From the NCBI GenBank assembly GCA_009763385.1, contig VDCT01000801.1, positions 1 to 64,000 of the forward strand: a stretch of DNA of 64,000 nt, in the 5' to 3' direction. Both the position numbers and the translations under genes were made by a program. The number at the start of each line of letters is the position of its first letter. The first letter of the stretch is position 1. This DNA is from Coix lacryma-jobi var. lacryma-jobi. Taxonomy: Eukaryota; Streptophyta; Magnoliopsida; Poales; Poaceae. The notes beneath the pieces were generated by a model. That model did no database searches. It was not told the origin of the DNA and was given only the letters and a program-made list of their open reading frames with translations. Below are positions 1 through 11,500 of the stretch, piece by piece.

Positions 1-404
1 TGATAGAGTTGAGCCATTCATCAGCTTCGAGCGCTCGGTGGCTTCCTTGAACACTGGAGGACGAGTGTCCAAGAAGTCACGGTAGGAGCTATACTGGTTG
101 GGCTCCGGGCCTTGGCGCTGCTGATGCTGTTGCGCGGTGTTGTTGGCGATGTTGCGGAGGGTGGCCTCCATGTGCCTCTGCATTTCTTCCATGTTCCTCT
201 GGCTACCTAGGACTGTCCAAAGAACGCTTCAGGCGTCATTGGCGGCGGCGGGGGAGGTGGCAAGTTCTCCTCCTGTCCTGCTCCCTGTTCAAGTGACTCT
301 GGAGTCTGCTTCCAGCGCAATGGGAAAGTGATCCACGGGGAAACACTCCTGCCATCGCACTGGCTAAGTCGGCGGGGAAACCGGGCGATGATATCCTTCA
401 GCAC
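1..404 (-). pseudogene. Gag N-terminal fragment of left chromovirus
   Basis: Read on the minus strand, this is the beginning of a Ty3/gypsy Gag. It shows a run of seven prolines followed by MTPEAFF, then PEPNQYSSYRDFLDT and an EATE-like segment running off the window. The same order (polyproline, then PEPNQYSSFKDFLDT) occurs in the better-preserved Gag at 59494-58817. Known role: Gag forms the capsid of the retrotransposon particle. The frame changes near 207, and the rest of gag and all of pol lie beyond the left edge. The polyproline stretch is in the same frame as the tail of the upstream H3-tail-like ORF (residues VLKDIIARFPRRL), so here the two ORFs look joined; see the separate finding. 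Assignment is by similarity to the second copy in this window. Confidence 0.7.
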
Positions 405-420
405 ACGATATGCTGCCCTG

Positions 421-723
421 TTAGCTCCATCCTTGGCACACGTGCCTCTGGTGATCTCTGTCCATCCTGTCCAGTGGGCTTAGCAGGTAGAGCTTGACCT
501 TGATCTCCACCATGACCAAGGAATCCTGCCCGTAAATCTCCTTTTGCCACGAGTATCTGGGCTCCTGTCCTTCCTCGTAGCCAACGGCCTGCAGATCCTC
601 CAAAGGATAGTCGGCAACCCGAAGTAGGACAAGAACGTCCTCCGGGTCAGCTGGTGGCCAAGCGTGACGCGGAACTCCTCTGCCTCCGGTGGCCTTGCGA
701 GCAGTCAACCTGGTTCGGGCCAT
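421..723 (-). CDS. H3-tail-like ORF upstream of gag (left chromovirus copy)
   Basis: The ATG at 723 opens a protein starting MARTRLTARKATGG, which matches the histone H3 tail (ARTKQTARKSTGG) at A1 R2 T3, T6 A7 R8 K9, T11 G12 G13; K4 is R and S10 is A. It continues with a segment (GYEEGQEPRYSW, then VMVEIKVKL) that aligns with the ORF at 60864 (GYQGQEPQYEW, then IVKVDVP). There is no histone fold. The frame breaks near 440: the next frame carries ANRAAYRVLKDIIARF, equivalent to MELKVAYTVLRDIMEDH in the right copy, and then runs towards the Gag polyproline. Position between the primer binding site and gag fits an extra ORF of a chromovirus. Function unknown; recruitment of H3-tail readers or writers is an inference only. 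Confidence 0.7.
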   Translation of the reverse strand: MARTRLTARKATGGRGVPRHAWPPADPEDVLVLLRVADYPLEDLQAVGYEEGQEPRYSWQKEIYGQDSLVMVEIKVKLYLLSPLDRMDRDHQRHVCQGWS

Positions 724-1450
724 CTGTAGAAGCAAAAAGGGTTTCGAACTCTCGTGAGACAGATATTAAGTTGGCAAATTTTATAGAAAAGAGACAACTT
801 TTAATTAAGGGGAGGTAATGTAAATGCAAGAATTTAAACATGATGCATGATCGTACTTACGTTCTCACTCACTATTAATGACTCGTAAGTCCTAACGTTC
901 TAGTCGGTGGCAAGAACGATCTCTCATGCGTTATCTACACGTTCTACTCGTTCGCATAGTTAGTGTACCTGCAGAAGATTCATTTCAGCCCAACAAAATT
1001 CCCAATGATAAAACAACTGAGTATTGGCCAATATGCGCAAAATACATAGAAGCCAATACTAAACACCATGCACCAATAGAAATCACCCTTAAAATCATTG
1101 ATACCCTCATATGTGTCTGCGTGGAGCTCGCACATACTTGGTATAAGAACTCTCACCTAGACCGACGGTTGGACGGTCATGCTCTCATATCTCACAAAAT
1201 CATTTTATGCATGTTTTCGCAATCGACGCATTCTCTTTTTCCGAGAATGGACCAGCAAATAAAGATCCAGCATGAAGCAAAACCCTGAACCCTGTTAGCA
1301 GTAAGCCACCTGAATCCTAGTATAGGGCTTAAGGACGAGACTGGGCACACTTAGTAACTAAAATAGTTTTGAAAATAGTTTTGAAATACCCATTTTAGTT
1401 CGAAAATAGCTCTTTACAGGTAATCACTTGAACCATGCTCCGATACCAGC
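724..1450 (-). other. Untranslated leader and primer-binding site of left chromovirus
   Basis: About 730 bases between the LTR and the first ORF with no convincing reading frame. At 1437-1448 the minus strand reads TGGTATCGGAGC, which differs at one base from the usual plant PBS complementary to initiator tRNA-Met (TGGTATCAGAGC). It lies two bases inside the LTR terminus at 1451, as expected for a PBS. The region around 1290-1340 is recognisably similar to 61590-61650 in the second chromovirus, which supports the same element family. Confidence 0.7.
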
Positions 1451-4400
1451 TGTGGCGGAACCGTCCTGATTATAAGAGCTCAAGTATTATCTTAGTCAAA
1501 TCCGTCTGACTTCGACCCACACTTGAACCCATATAACCCCGGTAGTCCGAAATCTCGAAGGATTTCTACACCAGAACATACAGGATCGCATCGTTCAAGG
1601 TTACATTCGTAAAGATACATTACAGCGAAACGAAATCGAATTTAAAACATCAGAGTGCGGAATTTAAAACGGAGTATTACAATATTGAGTTTAAAAGTGC
1701 GGAAGCTTGAATAAGTTTAAAACACGACCACAACACACGTGGTCCAAATAAAACATTGTTTGATAAACCAACTCAACACAAGTCATTCCTCCTTTTTAAG
1801 ATAGTGTGCCACCAGTAGTCTCAGTCCGGCAAAAGAAGGAGGAAAGCTTCTGGACGACCCTGCCCTGGGCCTACTCCTCATCACCTTCCACTGGGTAGAG
1901 GCAGTGCTTACAATAGCCAAAGTAGACCTGGCCATCTGCAACAAACGGGATAAACCCTGAGTACGGGAATGTACTCAGCTAGACTTACCCGTCTAACTGA
2001 AAATAAAAGACTCCAAGGGTATGCAAGGCTTTTGAGGTGGAGCTGGGATCTTTTAGTTGCGAAAGGCTCAAATCCAGATAAGGATAATTAATGATTATGA
2101 TGAGCTGTTACTTTTAAGCCTATTCCTTAGTTCTAGGTTATTACCTGTACTAGAGCACTCACTTGAATCTAACAAACAATAATATAACCATATCCAGTTG
2201 ACTTATCCATTTTAGTTGAACCTTTAAACATCACATGGAGTTGTATCGTGGTGAAGCTCGCCATAGTTTCCCACTAACCGGGGAGACGGCGACTCGAATC
2301 GAATTCCAAACCAGCTGGTGAAAGACCTTTGATACCAGCCCACACTTTCCCCGTCGGGTCCATGCATTGGGCAACCGCTCGATGCTTGTTCGTGGTGGTA
2401 ATCGTCGCGGCTCAAGCACGGACCGCCCAATCAGAGTCTGGCGATGGCCTCACGCGGCAGATCGCAACTTCCGTACTAGAGGGCACGACACGGGTTGAGA
2501 CCGGCCCGAACAGCTTCTAACCGGCTTTGGGGTCGATGATTACGGCACCGACATATCCCTAAGTAAAAGGGCGCGTTCAAAAATGAACGAGGGCCAACAT
2601 CGATACAAACCTAGACGATCCAACGGATGACTGCCCCAAGTTTCCAAACTTGTGCCCTGCCATCCCATTGACCGTATTTCACTACAACTCAGGTTCTTTC
2701 CACGATAGCAAATATAGCCAACCGTGATCCGGTAAATACCCATCGGGGTATTACGGAAACATCCTTAACTACTACTTTTATTAAGCAGGCTAAGCAATTC
2801 TACATTATTAAGCAGTAGCAGGATAACAAGGCAGGTAATAATCAATAATCAAGGAATGGTAATGCAACAAATAGGATTCAATCAACTCCTATACCTAATG
2901 CATCACAATATAAAAGGACTCAAGTAAATTAATTGCAAAGACTGGGAGACTTAGAATGCTCCGGGGCTTGCCTTGAGTGAAAACCGAGGCCTCGTGGGAG
3001 GGGCACTCGGGCAGGTTAGTGTCGTGGACGGGGTCGACTTCCTCTGGCTGCTGCAGCTCCTGGATCTCCGCTCGGCGTTTAGCTCCTGCTCTTGGTGAAG
3101 CTCCGGCGGGGTCGATCCTATTGCGTGCGATGAATTTATAATTCAATAAATGCGGAATAACTCTTGCAAACCAACAAAGCCAACTTGTTGAACCACTTTT
3201 AACATTGGGGCAAAATCGCATTTATTTCATAAAACAAAATCTGATATTCAACTCTTTCTTAATTAAATACATCAAAGGAAACTCAGATTTGAACTGCAAG
3301 TGTATTTTTCTGGGCTCAGAAAAATCCACAAAAATTCCAGAAGGTAAACCACACTTGCTGGACTCTACTGAACAAGTTTCAGCCAAAGATAAAATACAGA
3401 GCTGCAGATACAAAAATGACAAGCAAACCTGCCTAAAAAGGTACTTTGAACTACAACCTACTGTAAAAGAGTGCATAGCTCTATTTCCTATTTTTCCCAG
3501 ATTCTACTTCACAGTTCTATTTATCCAGGAGTTCCATGATCAGAACCATCATATATTTTCTTACATGAATTTCTAAAGATCTATACAGAAAGCACAGTTG
3601 TAAAGCAACTACAAATTTTTCCATAAAACAGATCAAGTTCATACTTTTCTTAGATTCTACAAGCATACAGAGACTGTACAATTTTCCCTATTTTATTTCA
3701 GCATATAAACACCTTAACACTTATTCTAAGAAATCAGCAAAAAGAGACTTTAACTATAACAGTAACTTTTTCTACATAAACAGTGCATCATATATTTTCA
3801 CAGGTGCCAAACAGTATAATAAACTTACACAAAATTTTCCAGGAATTATCTCAACCAGAAAACACTTATAATCATTTATCTAAACAAAGCATATAAACTG
3901 AAATAAATGAAAACAGTAAAATAAACTGCTATCAAAAAATATATTCATATTTTCCCATGATAGATCTATTCATAACAAAGCTAATAAAACTGGAAGCACT
4001 TCATTTGGATTTATAAAACAGCTACACAAAATACAAGCATCTCTGGAAATTAAACCAAAAAGAAAAACATTTAATTTCTCCCTCTGGCTTGCGAGAACTC
4101 GGTCCATGGACCGGTAAGGGGCTGACGCGCGGGACCCGTGGGTCAGCAGAACCCATTCGGGCTCGGGCGCACGGCGGAAAGCGAAAAGGCCGAGACTTGG
4201 CTCGACGAAACCGCGGCCGAGGGCTCGGCTCGGGCGAAACGGAAACGCCGCTCGTCCGAGGCCTGGCTCGCGGGCTCGGGCGAGACGGACACGCACGCTC
4301 GTCCGAGGCCTGGCTCGCGTGCTTCGGCGAGACGGAACACGCACGCTCGTCCGAGCTGGCTCGCGGCTCGGGCGAATCGGAAAACAGGCGCGCCCGTCCG

Positions 4401-5897
4401 AGGCCTGGCTCGGGGGCTCGGATGAGACGGAACACCGGCGTGCCCGTCGAGCCTGACTCTGGGGCTCGGACGAGACGGAAACAGGAGAGGGATTGGTCCG
4501 GCGATTTCTCGCCGTCGTTGAGGTCGCCGGCGGGGAGGCTGGGCCCTGCGGACTCGTCTCGACGAGGCGCATCCGGAGGTACTGGAGAATTGGCCAGCGC
4601 ACGGCCGTAGCGTGCCGGCGGCGAGCGGCAGCGCACGGCGGCGACGGCATCGCGCGGCTACGCCGTTTCCGGCGGTCGCCGGCTAAACTGGCGGGCGTGT
4701 GAGACTCAGTGAACCTAGAGGGGAGTCCTAGGGGTGATGGTTGGCCGGAGGTGCGCTGGTGCGTGCTGGCCACGTGTGAGGTCCGCGATGGCGGCAATGG
4801 CGCTCGGCCGTGGTGAACAGAGGGATAGGGAACGGTAGCGTTAGGGCTAGTTGGTGTTCTCACCTTGCCTTGGCTTGGCGAAGCTGGAGGAAAAGGGAGG
4901 CGGTGGAGCTCGGGTCGGGGACGAACGGCTCCGGGCTCCGAGCGGCGCTGAAAGCTTCCGCGGCGGGGCTCTTCGGACTTCGGCGTCGGTGGAGCTCGGC
5001 GGATGGCGCGGGGGTGCGCACCGTGTGTCCGAGACGAAGGCGGGGCAGTGCCGGGGTTAATCGGCCGGTGATGGAGGTGGTGACTGGAATTTGGGAAGGG
5101 AGCTTGCGGCGGTGGTTGCAGCGAGCGGAGAGTGCTCAGTTCGCTTCGTGCGCGGGTGAGAGTGGGAGCGAGAGCGAGAGTGAGTGTGCGAGTGAGTGAG
5201 GAGTGGGAGAGGCGCTCGGGCTTTTGCCCGGCGGAGCGGAGGGCGGCCGGTCGTGGGGGGGCCACGGCGGCTCGGTCAGCGAGGCGGCGGCAGGCGGCTC
5301 GGCAGACGAGGTTGCGCGGGAGTGGCCGGCGAAGATCGCTGGCGTGCTCCGGTGGGAGAAGATCGGAAGGGGAGTGGTCAGCGTGGATTTGGCGCAGAGA
5401 AGGGGCGCCACGCGGCAAACCGGCCGGCGTACGGCGCGGCCGTGTCGGGTGGCCGGCGCGCGGTGCGCGGGCGGCGCGCGCGCGGGCGAGGCGGCGAGCG
5501 CTAGGCCGAGCGGCGAAGTGGGCCGAAAGGCCGGATGGGCCGAAAGGTTGGCGCGGGAAAGAAATTTATCCTTTTTCTTTTCTCAGAAATTTCCAAAGTT
5601 TGACTTCTCAAAAACAGTTTGAAAAACTCCAAACCAGCTTTGACCCAAAAATAAAGTTTGCTCAAAATATTTTTCTCTACAACTTTCATATAGAACATTT
5701 TTTCTGAAAACCATTTTTAAATCCTCCTCAAGAATAAAGCCAAAATCAAAGCATCAAGTCAAATGGAAATCCAATTTCAAATAAACAACAAAAGATCAAA
5801 GGCATACTTATACACATGAAATGATGCAATGCATTGCTTATGCTTTCTTAGTGCTAATTGCAGTGCCTAATCCAGTGCTTGACGCTAGGGTGTCACA
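1451..5897 (-). repeat. 5' LTR of left Tekay-like chromovirus (about 4.4 kb)
   Basis: On the minus strand the block starts TGTGACACCCTAGCG (5897) and ends TTCCGCCACA (1451), the TG...CA termini of an LTR, immediately followed by a tRNA-Met PBS. Length about 4447 bases, long but in keeping with Tekay/Del chromoviruses. It shares short blocks with the right-hand LTR, for example TTAGAATGCTCCGGGGCTTGC near 2952 and again near 63309. It holds a GC-rich sector (about 4080-5540) with tandem repeats and no credible gene; the long open frames there follow from base composition. The partner LTR and the left target-site copy lie outside the window. Confidence 0.72.
4195..4490. repeat. GC-rich tandem repeat, unit about 47 bp, within LTR
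   Basis: About six diverged units built on GCTCGTCCGAGGCCTGGCTC followed by a variant of GGGCTCGGGCGAGACGGAA. Unit starts are seen near 4249, 4296, 4344 and 4390, with older, more diverged units on either side. Copies differ by substitutions and small indels. No gene product is suggested; the array explains the overlapping open frames in this interval. Confidence 0.7.
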
Positions 5898-6009
5898 CGC
5901 CTCCTGCGGGGGCGCTTCTCCCTGAAAAACCAGAAACAGCACATATCACCAAAGGTAAAAAGGTAAGTTTCCCTACCAACGAAATTGAGGAGCACTACTT
6001 ACCCAAAGC

Positions 6010-8099
6010 GACGGCGGGGCTTCTTCCCCAATCGCCGGACCCGCTCGGGGGCTTTGAGCCCGCCCCTTGTCTCGAGTCACGCCCCTAAGCCGTCTCCGTA
6101 TGGGCCGGATGGGGGAAGGCTCCCGATGCTTCCCGTGGCTCGACCCCAGCGGGGCTCTCCTTTTGTCTCTTGTCCCGGGGGGCGACCGCGTCTCCTTCGA
6201 GCGGTCATCTTGGCGCCTCCCCCGACGCGGGCTCCGGGACCTACTCCGCGCTCATGCTGACGGTCACGCCCCCCCCCCCCCCACGTCCGCCTCCTTCTCC
6301 CACGGCGGTGCGGCGACAGGCTCCGAGGTCGCTCGCGACTCCCGTCACGAGACGACCGGGGGCTCCCCCCCCCCCCGACGGTCATGGTGCGGGGCTCGAC
6401 GCCCCCTCGTGCTGCCCGCTCCTCCGCGGCTCGATGGCGCCCTTGACAGCTTGCGGCGGTCGGGCCCAGAGTCCTTCTCGATGTATTGGCCGCTTCTCAA
6501 AGACCGGCCCTTCTCGAGACCCCCCGCCTGGGTCAACGCGGTCGTGGCCTCCTTTTGCGCCGCGGCGATGGCGCTCCTAGTTCGAGCTTCCTCGCGTCAG
6601 GGGCACGTCCGGCACGGAGCTCGACGGGCCCTGAGCCTCCGACAAGGCTGAGCCTGGCGCAGCCCTCCGTTTGCTGCGTCCCGCGCGATCCCTTCGCCGG
6701 GGGACCTCCAAGACATCCTCCTGCATAGAGGAGCGGTCAGCCCGGATGTCAACGACCCCCACGCGCCTCAAACGTGCATCCATCCCTTCATCGTCACTCC
6801 CTCCTCGTCATCGTCATCCTCCTCCTCGGAGCTCGTGGAGCTGAGCTCGGGGGACTCCTCTCCAGGCTGCCGTTTATGGCGAGCCTTCGCTAGCCTCTAC
6901 TCCCGTTCCCCTCGACGCAGGTTCCTCTCTTTCTCTTTCTTCTTCTTTGCATCCTAACTTTCCTTATCTTTCTGAGCAGAGAGGCGCCTCACCTGTCTTT
7001 CCACGGCGTCCTCCCTCACCGGGGGCCTCGACGCGCGACATGTGAACGCCCCCTGCAAAAAGGAAACTTGATAAGGAAAACCACAAGGAGAGCGAACAAA
7101 GTTCGAAGAAAAAGGAAAGGATGGGGGGCTCGAGACAGTCTAGCTCGAAGGAGGCTTACCGGGTCGAGGCACCCCGTGTCGGGCGCCATGGCGATCAGGT
7201 TGGCCTCCTCTGGGCGGAACGACCCGTGGACCGTGACCGACACCCGGGAGATAGCCTCGTTCCGAGACAACTCCCCCTCGGCCATCCTCGACTGGTTCAG
7301 CGCCTCGAGCGGGGCGTTCGGCCCATCTCGAACATGAGGAGGGGCGGTCCGCCAGAGGAAGAACCCTCCGCTGATGAAACGCCCAGATGACCGCCTGGAC
7401 GGTCAGCTTCTTTCCTCCACCAGCCCCCGCATCGTGTTCATCAGCGGCTCTAGGTGGCGCTGCCTGTCCGCTGCGATGCCCCAGTTCCACTTCTCCGGGC
7501 GCTAGGTGATGACCCTGCCGGTATACTGCAGAAGGAGCCCATCCTTGTTCCGCAGGTAGAACTAGTGGTCGTCCCACCCCGCCTGGTTGGTGGAGAGCTT
7601 GTAGCAGAGGTAGTCGCGGGGGACGTTGGCCGACGAGGGCCCGGTCCTCGCGGTGATGGTGAGGGAGCCCACGCGTGCGAGCCTCCTCCCACTCGGCTTC
7701 ACGGCCTTGTGGAAGAGCTCGCCCCGGAAGAGGTGGACGAACATCTCCCAGTGGGCTCGATCTTCAGATACCCCTCGCACACCGCGGCGTAGATGGCGGC
7801 GTGCGAGATGGAGTTGGGGGAGAAGTGCTGCAGCTCCACCTCGAAGTGATGGGCCAGCCCCCGCATGAAGCGGCTCGGCGGGACGCCGAGCCCCATGCGG
7901 TGGTAGCGCGTGAAGCTCACCACGTACCCCTCCGGCGGGTGCGGCTCCCGGTGGTCCGCCGATGGGAGAATCCACCACGCGAGACCCTCCTGCGGGTTGG
8001 GGCGGAGAAACCCCCGCTCCACAGCGTCTCCAGCTCTTGCTGCGTCGCCTTCGTCGGGCTCCAGCCTTCGACCGGCAGCACCTGGGACGAAGCGGCCAT
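6010..8099 (-). CDS. Antisense ORF of Tat-type gypsy remnant 2 (putative gypsy-type transposon family)
   Basis: ATG at 8099 gives MAASSQVLPVEGWSPTKA. In the next frame come GLAWWILPSADHREPHPPEG, a run resembling the grass 'putative gypsy type transposon' family (Pfam Transposase_28): YHRMGLGVPPSRFMRGLAHH, then ISHAAIYAAVCEGYLKIEP, and in the third frame HWEMFVHLFRGELF. So there are at least two one-base frame breaks. A good intron is present: donor GT at 7159, acceptor AG at 7053, about 107 bases. Further exons (serine-rich, acidic) probably extend to about 6010 but are degraded and GC-rich. A TATA motif lies upstream at 8231-8246. Orientation is opposite to the LTR at 9224-10400, the layout known for antisense ORFs of Tat/Grande elements. 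Function is not established. Confidence 0.6.
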
Positions 8100-8230
8100 G
8101 GCGGCGATGGCGCGGATCTGAGCGGTGGACGGGGGCCGGAAGATTCCCAATTGCTGGCTCGGAAGAAGGCGTGTGGAAGCTACGACGGCGGTGAAGGCAA
8201 AGGCAAAGTAAAGGGTTCCTCTCCCCTCAC

Positions 8231-8246
8231 TCGGTATTTATAAGAG
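8231..8246 (-). promoter_or_regulatory. TATA box for antisense ORF, copy 1
   Basis: The minus strand reads CTCTTATAAATACCGA about 135 bases upstream of the ATG at 8099. The equivalent antisense ORF at 25233 also has a TATA motif (GCGTATAAATAG) at 25397-25386, about 155 bases upstream of its ATG. The shared arrangement supports a real core promoter. Confidence 0.55.
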
Positions 8247-9223
8247 AAAACCCCGACGGGCGGGGTCTCCCCACGACGGGAAAAAGGTAACCGCACGCAT
8301 TTAATGCACCCACCTAACCGAATCTCGAGCCGATTGACAGGTACACGCAGCAACTTCCCATTTGCTCCGCTACCTAGGCCCACCATGACCGCCGCTCCAA
8401 CTTCACGTCTGTCGCCCTCCCTGCCAGTTTCCGCCTAAAAAGGAGCGCCCAACGGGCAGAAGAATTCCCAGACGACGGAGGCTTCTTCACGAAGGTAAAA
8501 ACGGGCCTCGGGCCTTCCAAGCCTCAAAGCAGCGAAGGCTGGCCCTCGAAGAGGGTTCGACAGCCGGCTTCGAGCACCCGAGTCAGGGACACCAAGGGGT
8601 GCCACTCGCAGCATCGCTCGAGGGCCAAGCCCTCGAGGCCCCTCACGTGTATCCAAGGCAGGGCGCATGACGTGCAGTGAGATCCCCTCGGAGGGAGGCA
8701 TCGAGCCACCAGGTCCTATCGAATGGACCTGGCATTCCTGCAGACTGTGCGCCCACGCTTTATGAGATCGCCTCCCGGCTTCAGTCGACCCCTATCGAAC
8801 GGGGCATGAGGTCTCACTTGGATTTCCCGTTACCAGCTCACCGGGAACCTCGATACTCGCCCGCTCATGGTAGTACGAGGCATCCCCCCTCGCATCCGAC
8901 CGAAAGGACTCGCGGGATGACAAGCCAGGGCAACTGGCGTGCCGAACAGCTCAAAGAGCCGCCGGTCAGTTCAGCCTGGCACCCCTCGACGAAAGAGGGT
9001 CAAAAAACTCGGGGGATCGACACTCCCGAACCTAAAAACGCAACTAACACTCACACTCGTGAAAAACCCACGAGGGAGTCCTGACCACTCCCCCGTGGCC
9101 TCGGGGCTACACCCACGGAATCGAAACAACCAAACCCTCGAGAACCAGTTAGTAACCCTCTAGATCCCGGTAGAGAGCCCCTGCTCGAGTGCCAGCACTC
9201 AAACAAGGGCTCGGGGGCCTACA
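8247..9223. other. Non-coding spacer between antisense ORF and 3' LTR of Tat remnant 2
   Basis: No coding region recognised. The sequence is rich in CCTCGAG/CTCGAGG words and ends in a purine-rich stretch, GGGCTCGGGGGCCTAC (about 9206-9221), that resembles the polypurine tract of Tat-type elements. The exact LTR start could not be fixed. Confidence 0.4.
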
Positions 9224-10400
9224 GAAGGGGTACCCCAATCAACGCAAAGCAAATAGGTTAAACCTAGAGCACCAATTAATAAGAACCCTAACAAGTCTAA
9301 CCTTCTAAAAAGTCAACCCCTCGAGGCCTTCAACGCCGGCCCATCACCAGGGAGCCTAGGGCCGCCGAAGCCTTACTGTCCGCCTCATGGCAGCCTACCC
9401 CTCGAGCCCCGGCACACAGGCCTCGAGCCCTGCGCCGCTTCTCGACCCCGTGCGGAGACCTCGAGCCTCTCTACCATGGTAAACCATCCCTCGAGACACA
9501 TCATGCCACGCTCGAGCAGCACCAGACATCGGATGTCAATCCCACACTACGCATTTAATGCGTTCGCCTACTCCGGTCATGTCCTCTGGAACCCGACGTG
9601 TGACACAGTGAGCCAGGGCAGAGTCAAATCTCCTTTTTCACCACAAGCATGGGCAAAAAGGCACCAGTACAGCACTGTTCGACCATACCCTGCACTGTTG
9701 CACACTCGAGTCATGACTCGAGGCCTCGCTACCCGCTGTGCGGCCGGGTTTTCTGAGACTTGCCCATACCTGCGGGGGCTCGAGCCCCCCGTAGGCGCCA
9801 CCTCGAGGCCGGCTCCGCGCCCCTTGAGCCCTAACTGCTTTCATGCTATTGGAGGACAGGTGCCCCAAGATCCGGAGGGACCCTGACACATCCTGTACGT
9901 GCCGGAATGGGCGCAGCACGACCTCCACATCGCCATGCCTCCACGTCCGCGCCCGGAATGGAGGCCACGCTTCAAGGACGCCTCAACAGCAACACCCACG
10001 CCGGCTCTAGTGACCTCGACAAGACAGACTTCCTACCCTCCGTCGTATTGGGCATTGTACATCCCGACTCCTGTATCATTCTTGTGTAACCCTGGCCTCC
10101 TCTTGCTCTATAAAAGAGGACACCAGGGTCTTCACGCACCTGATTACGCACGGGCTTGCGCGACACGAGTCCACGCACACACACTCAAGTCCGGACTCCG
10201 GTCCACGCTTATTGAGCTTGTATTACCCCTGTACAAGCACTTAGGTGCAAGTAATACAAAACCTCCTCCCTCGCTGGACGTAGGGCCTTCTTGGCCCGAA
10301 CCAGGATAATTCCTTGTGTCATCTTGCATCACCATCCAGGAAGAGAGCACGCGATCATATTACTAGTTGGTGTCATACCCCCGGGGTAGAAACACCGACA
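9224..10400 (+). repeat. 3' LTR of Tat-type gypsy remnant 2
   Basis: The block begins after a PPT-like tract, contains a strong plus-strand TATA box (CTATAAAAG at 10108-10116) with a following GC-rich leader, and ends AACACCGACA at 10400. After 10400 the sequence switches abruptly to gag of another Tat-type element. The left boundary is uncertain by tens of bases, because a clear TG start was not seen. The right boundary is clearer. Confidence 0.5.
10108..10116 (+). promoter_or_regulatory. LTR TATA box
   Basis: CTATAAAAG about 285 bases before the LTR 3' end, a normal place for the U3/R promoter of a gypsy LTR. The downstream leader has CA-rich and CT-rich stretches typical of R/U5. Confidence 0.6.
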
Positions 10401-11500
10401 CTGCGGTAGACTGGGTTTGGAGAAACAACGAGTACATGCCTTGGGCAAAGGTTAAAAGTACCGAGAAGGATGTAAAATATAGCTTCGATATCACTAAGGC
10501 CGACAAGATATTTGACTACTTACTGGAAAAGGTCAGATCAAGTTAACTGGGAATGATACCATCCCATCGACCGAGGAGCTTAAAAATGAAAGGTACTGCA
10601 AATTTCATAATTCTGGTACCCATACTACTAATGATTGCTGAGTTTTCAGAGATATGATACAGAAGGCAATCGTTAAAGGAAGAATAGGTCTGGAAAAGGC
10701 CAAAGGCATGGTCATCAACGGCCATCCTTTCCCACAAAACATGGTGCCCCAGCACCTCAGAGTGAAATCAGGGTGTTGACTTCTGATAAAGCTAAGGCAG
10801 CTGGGACAGTTGATCCAAAGAAGCAACTAACAGCCAGAGAGTATCAGGAGATGAAAGGAAACAATGATCAACATGATCAACCTGAGACTTCAAGGGCTGG
10901 GGAAGTGAGGAGGCGTCCAACTGTCAGAATCTTATTAAATAAGTGGCAACGTCAGAAGGAGAGGAGCCAAATGCAAAGGGAAAGGGATGAACAAGAATAT
11001 CAAGAGTGGCTCGAAGAAGAAGAGTATAGGAGATCTCGTGAAGAAAGAAGACACATCAGGGATGAAGAGAAGAATCATTGGGATTGTCCTTTCTTCAGGC
11101 ATTGTTGGAATGAAGGCTTAAAACTTCATACTCTTCGCAACTGTCCAGAATGCAGTGATCAATATCAAGAGTATAGGCAGTCGAGAGACAACCGCCGATC
11201 TATGCATGAAAGGTTGAGATTCGAAAATACAAATCAGCGCATAAAAAATAGAAGTGTTCATAATCGGCTTGGAGCAAGATTAGCCGATTATGATCATCCT
11301 TGGCAGGAGGGGCAATGGTGTCCTGGTGGCTTGACCAAAAGCCAAAAGCGACGGGTTCAAAGGTTGAAAACGATGAAGACCAGAAGAAGAAACCCAAAGT
11401 CTGGCAAGTCAAACAGATAGTCGATACGGAGGACATTCTCAAGACAACTAACGAAGGTCAACAGCCGATCCAAGCAGTCGGCTTCAAAAAATATATTTAA
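10401..11500 (+). pseudogene. Gag (C-terminal half) of Tat-type gypsy remnant 1
   Basis: Frames read FDITKADKIFDYLLEKG, then YCKFHNSGTHTTNDC, RDMIQKAI and a long charged region, 10773-11420, with HWDCPFFRHCWNEGL and LRNCPEC (a CCHC-like knuckle pair) and LGARLADYDHP. These are characteristic of Gag of Tat-lineage (RIRE2-like) elements. The N-terminal half of gag, the leader and the 5' LTR are missing: the remnant starts exactly where the neighbouring LTR ends at 10400, so it was probably cut by that insertion. Several frame breaks and an in-frame stop are visible. Confidence 0.7.

Noticed and set aside
3970..5418. Long minus-strand frame of 482 codons and several overlapping frames on both strands
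   Set aside because: It lies in the GC-rich, tandemly repeated part of an LTR. Residue composition is almost only Pro/Ser/Arg/Ala, frames overlap on all strands, and no domain is visible.
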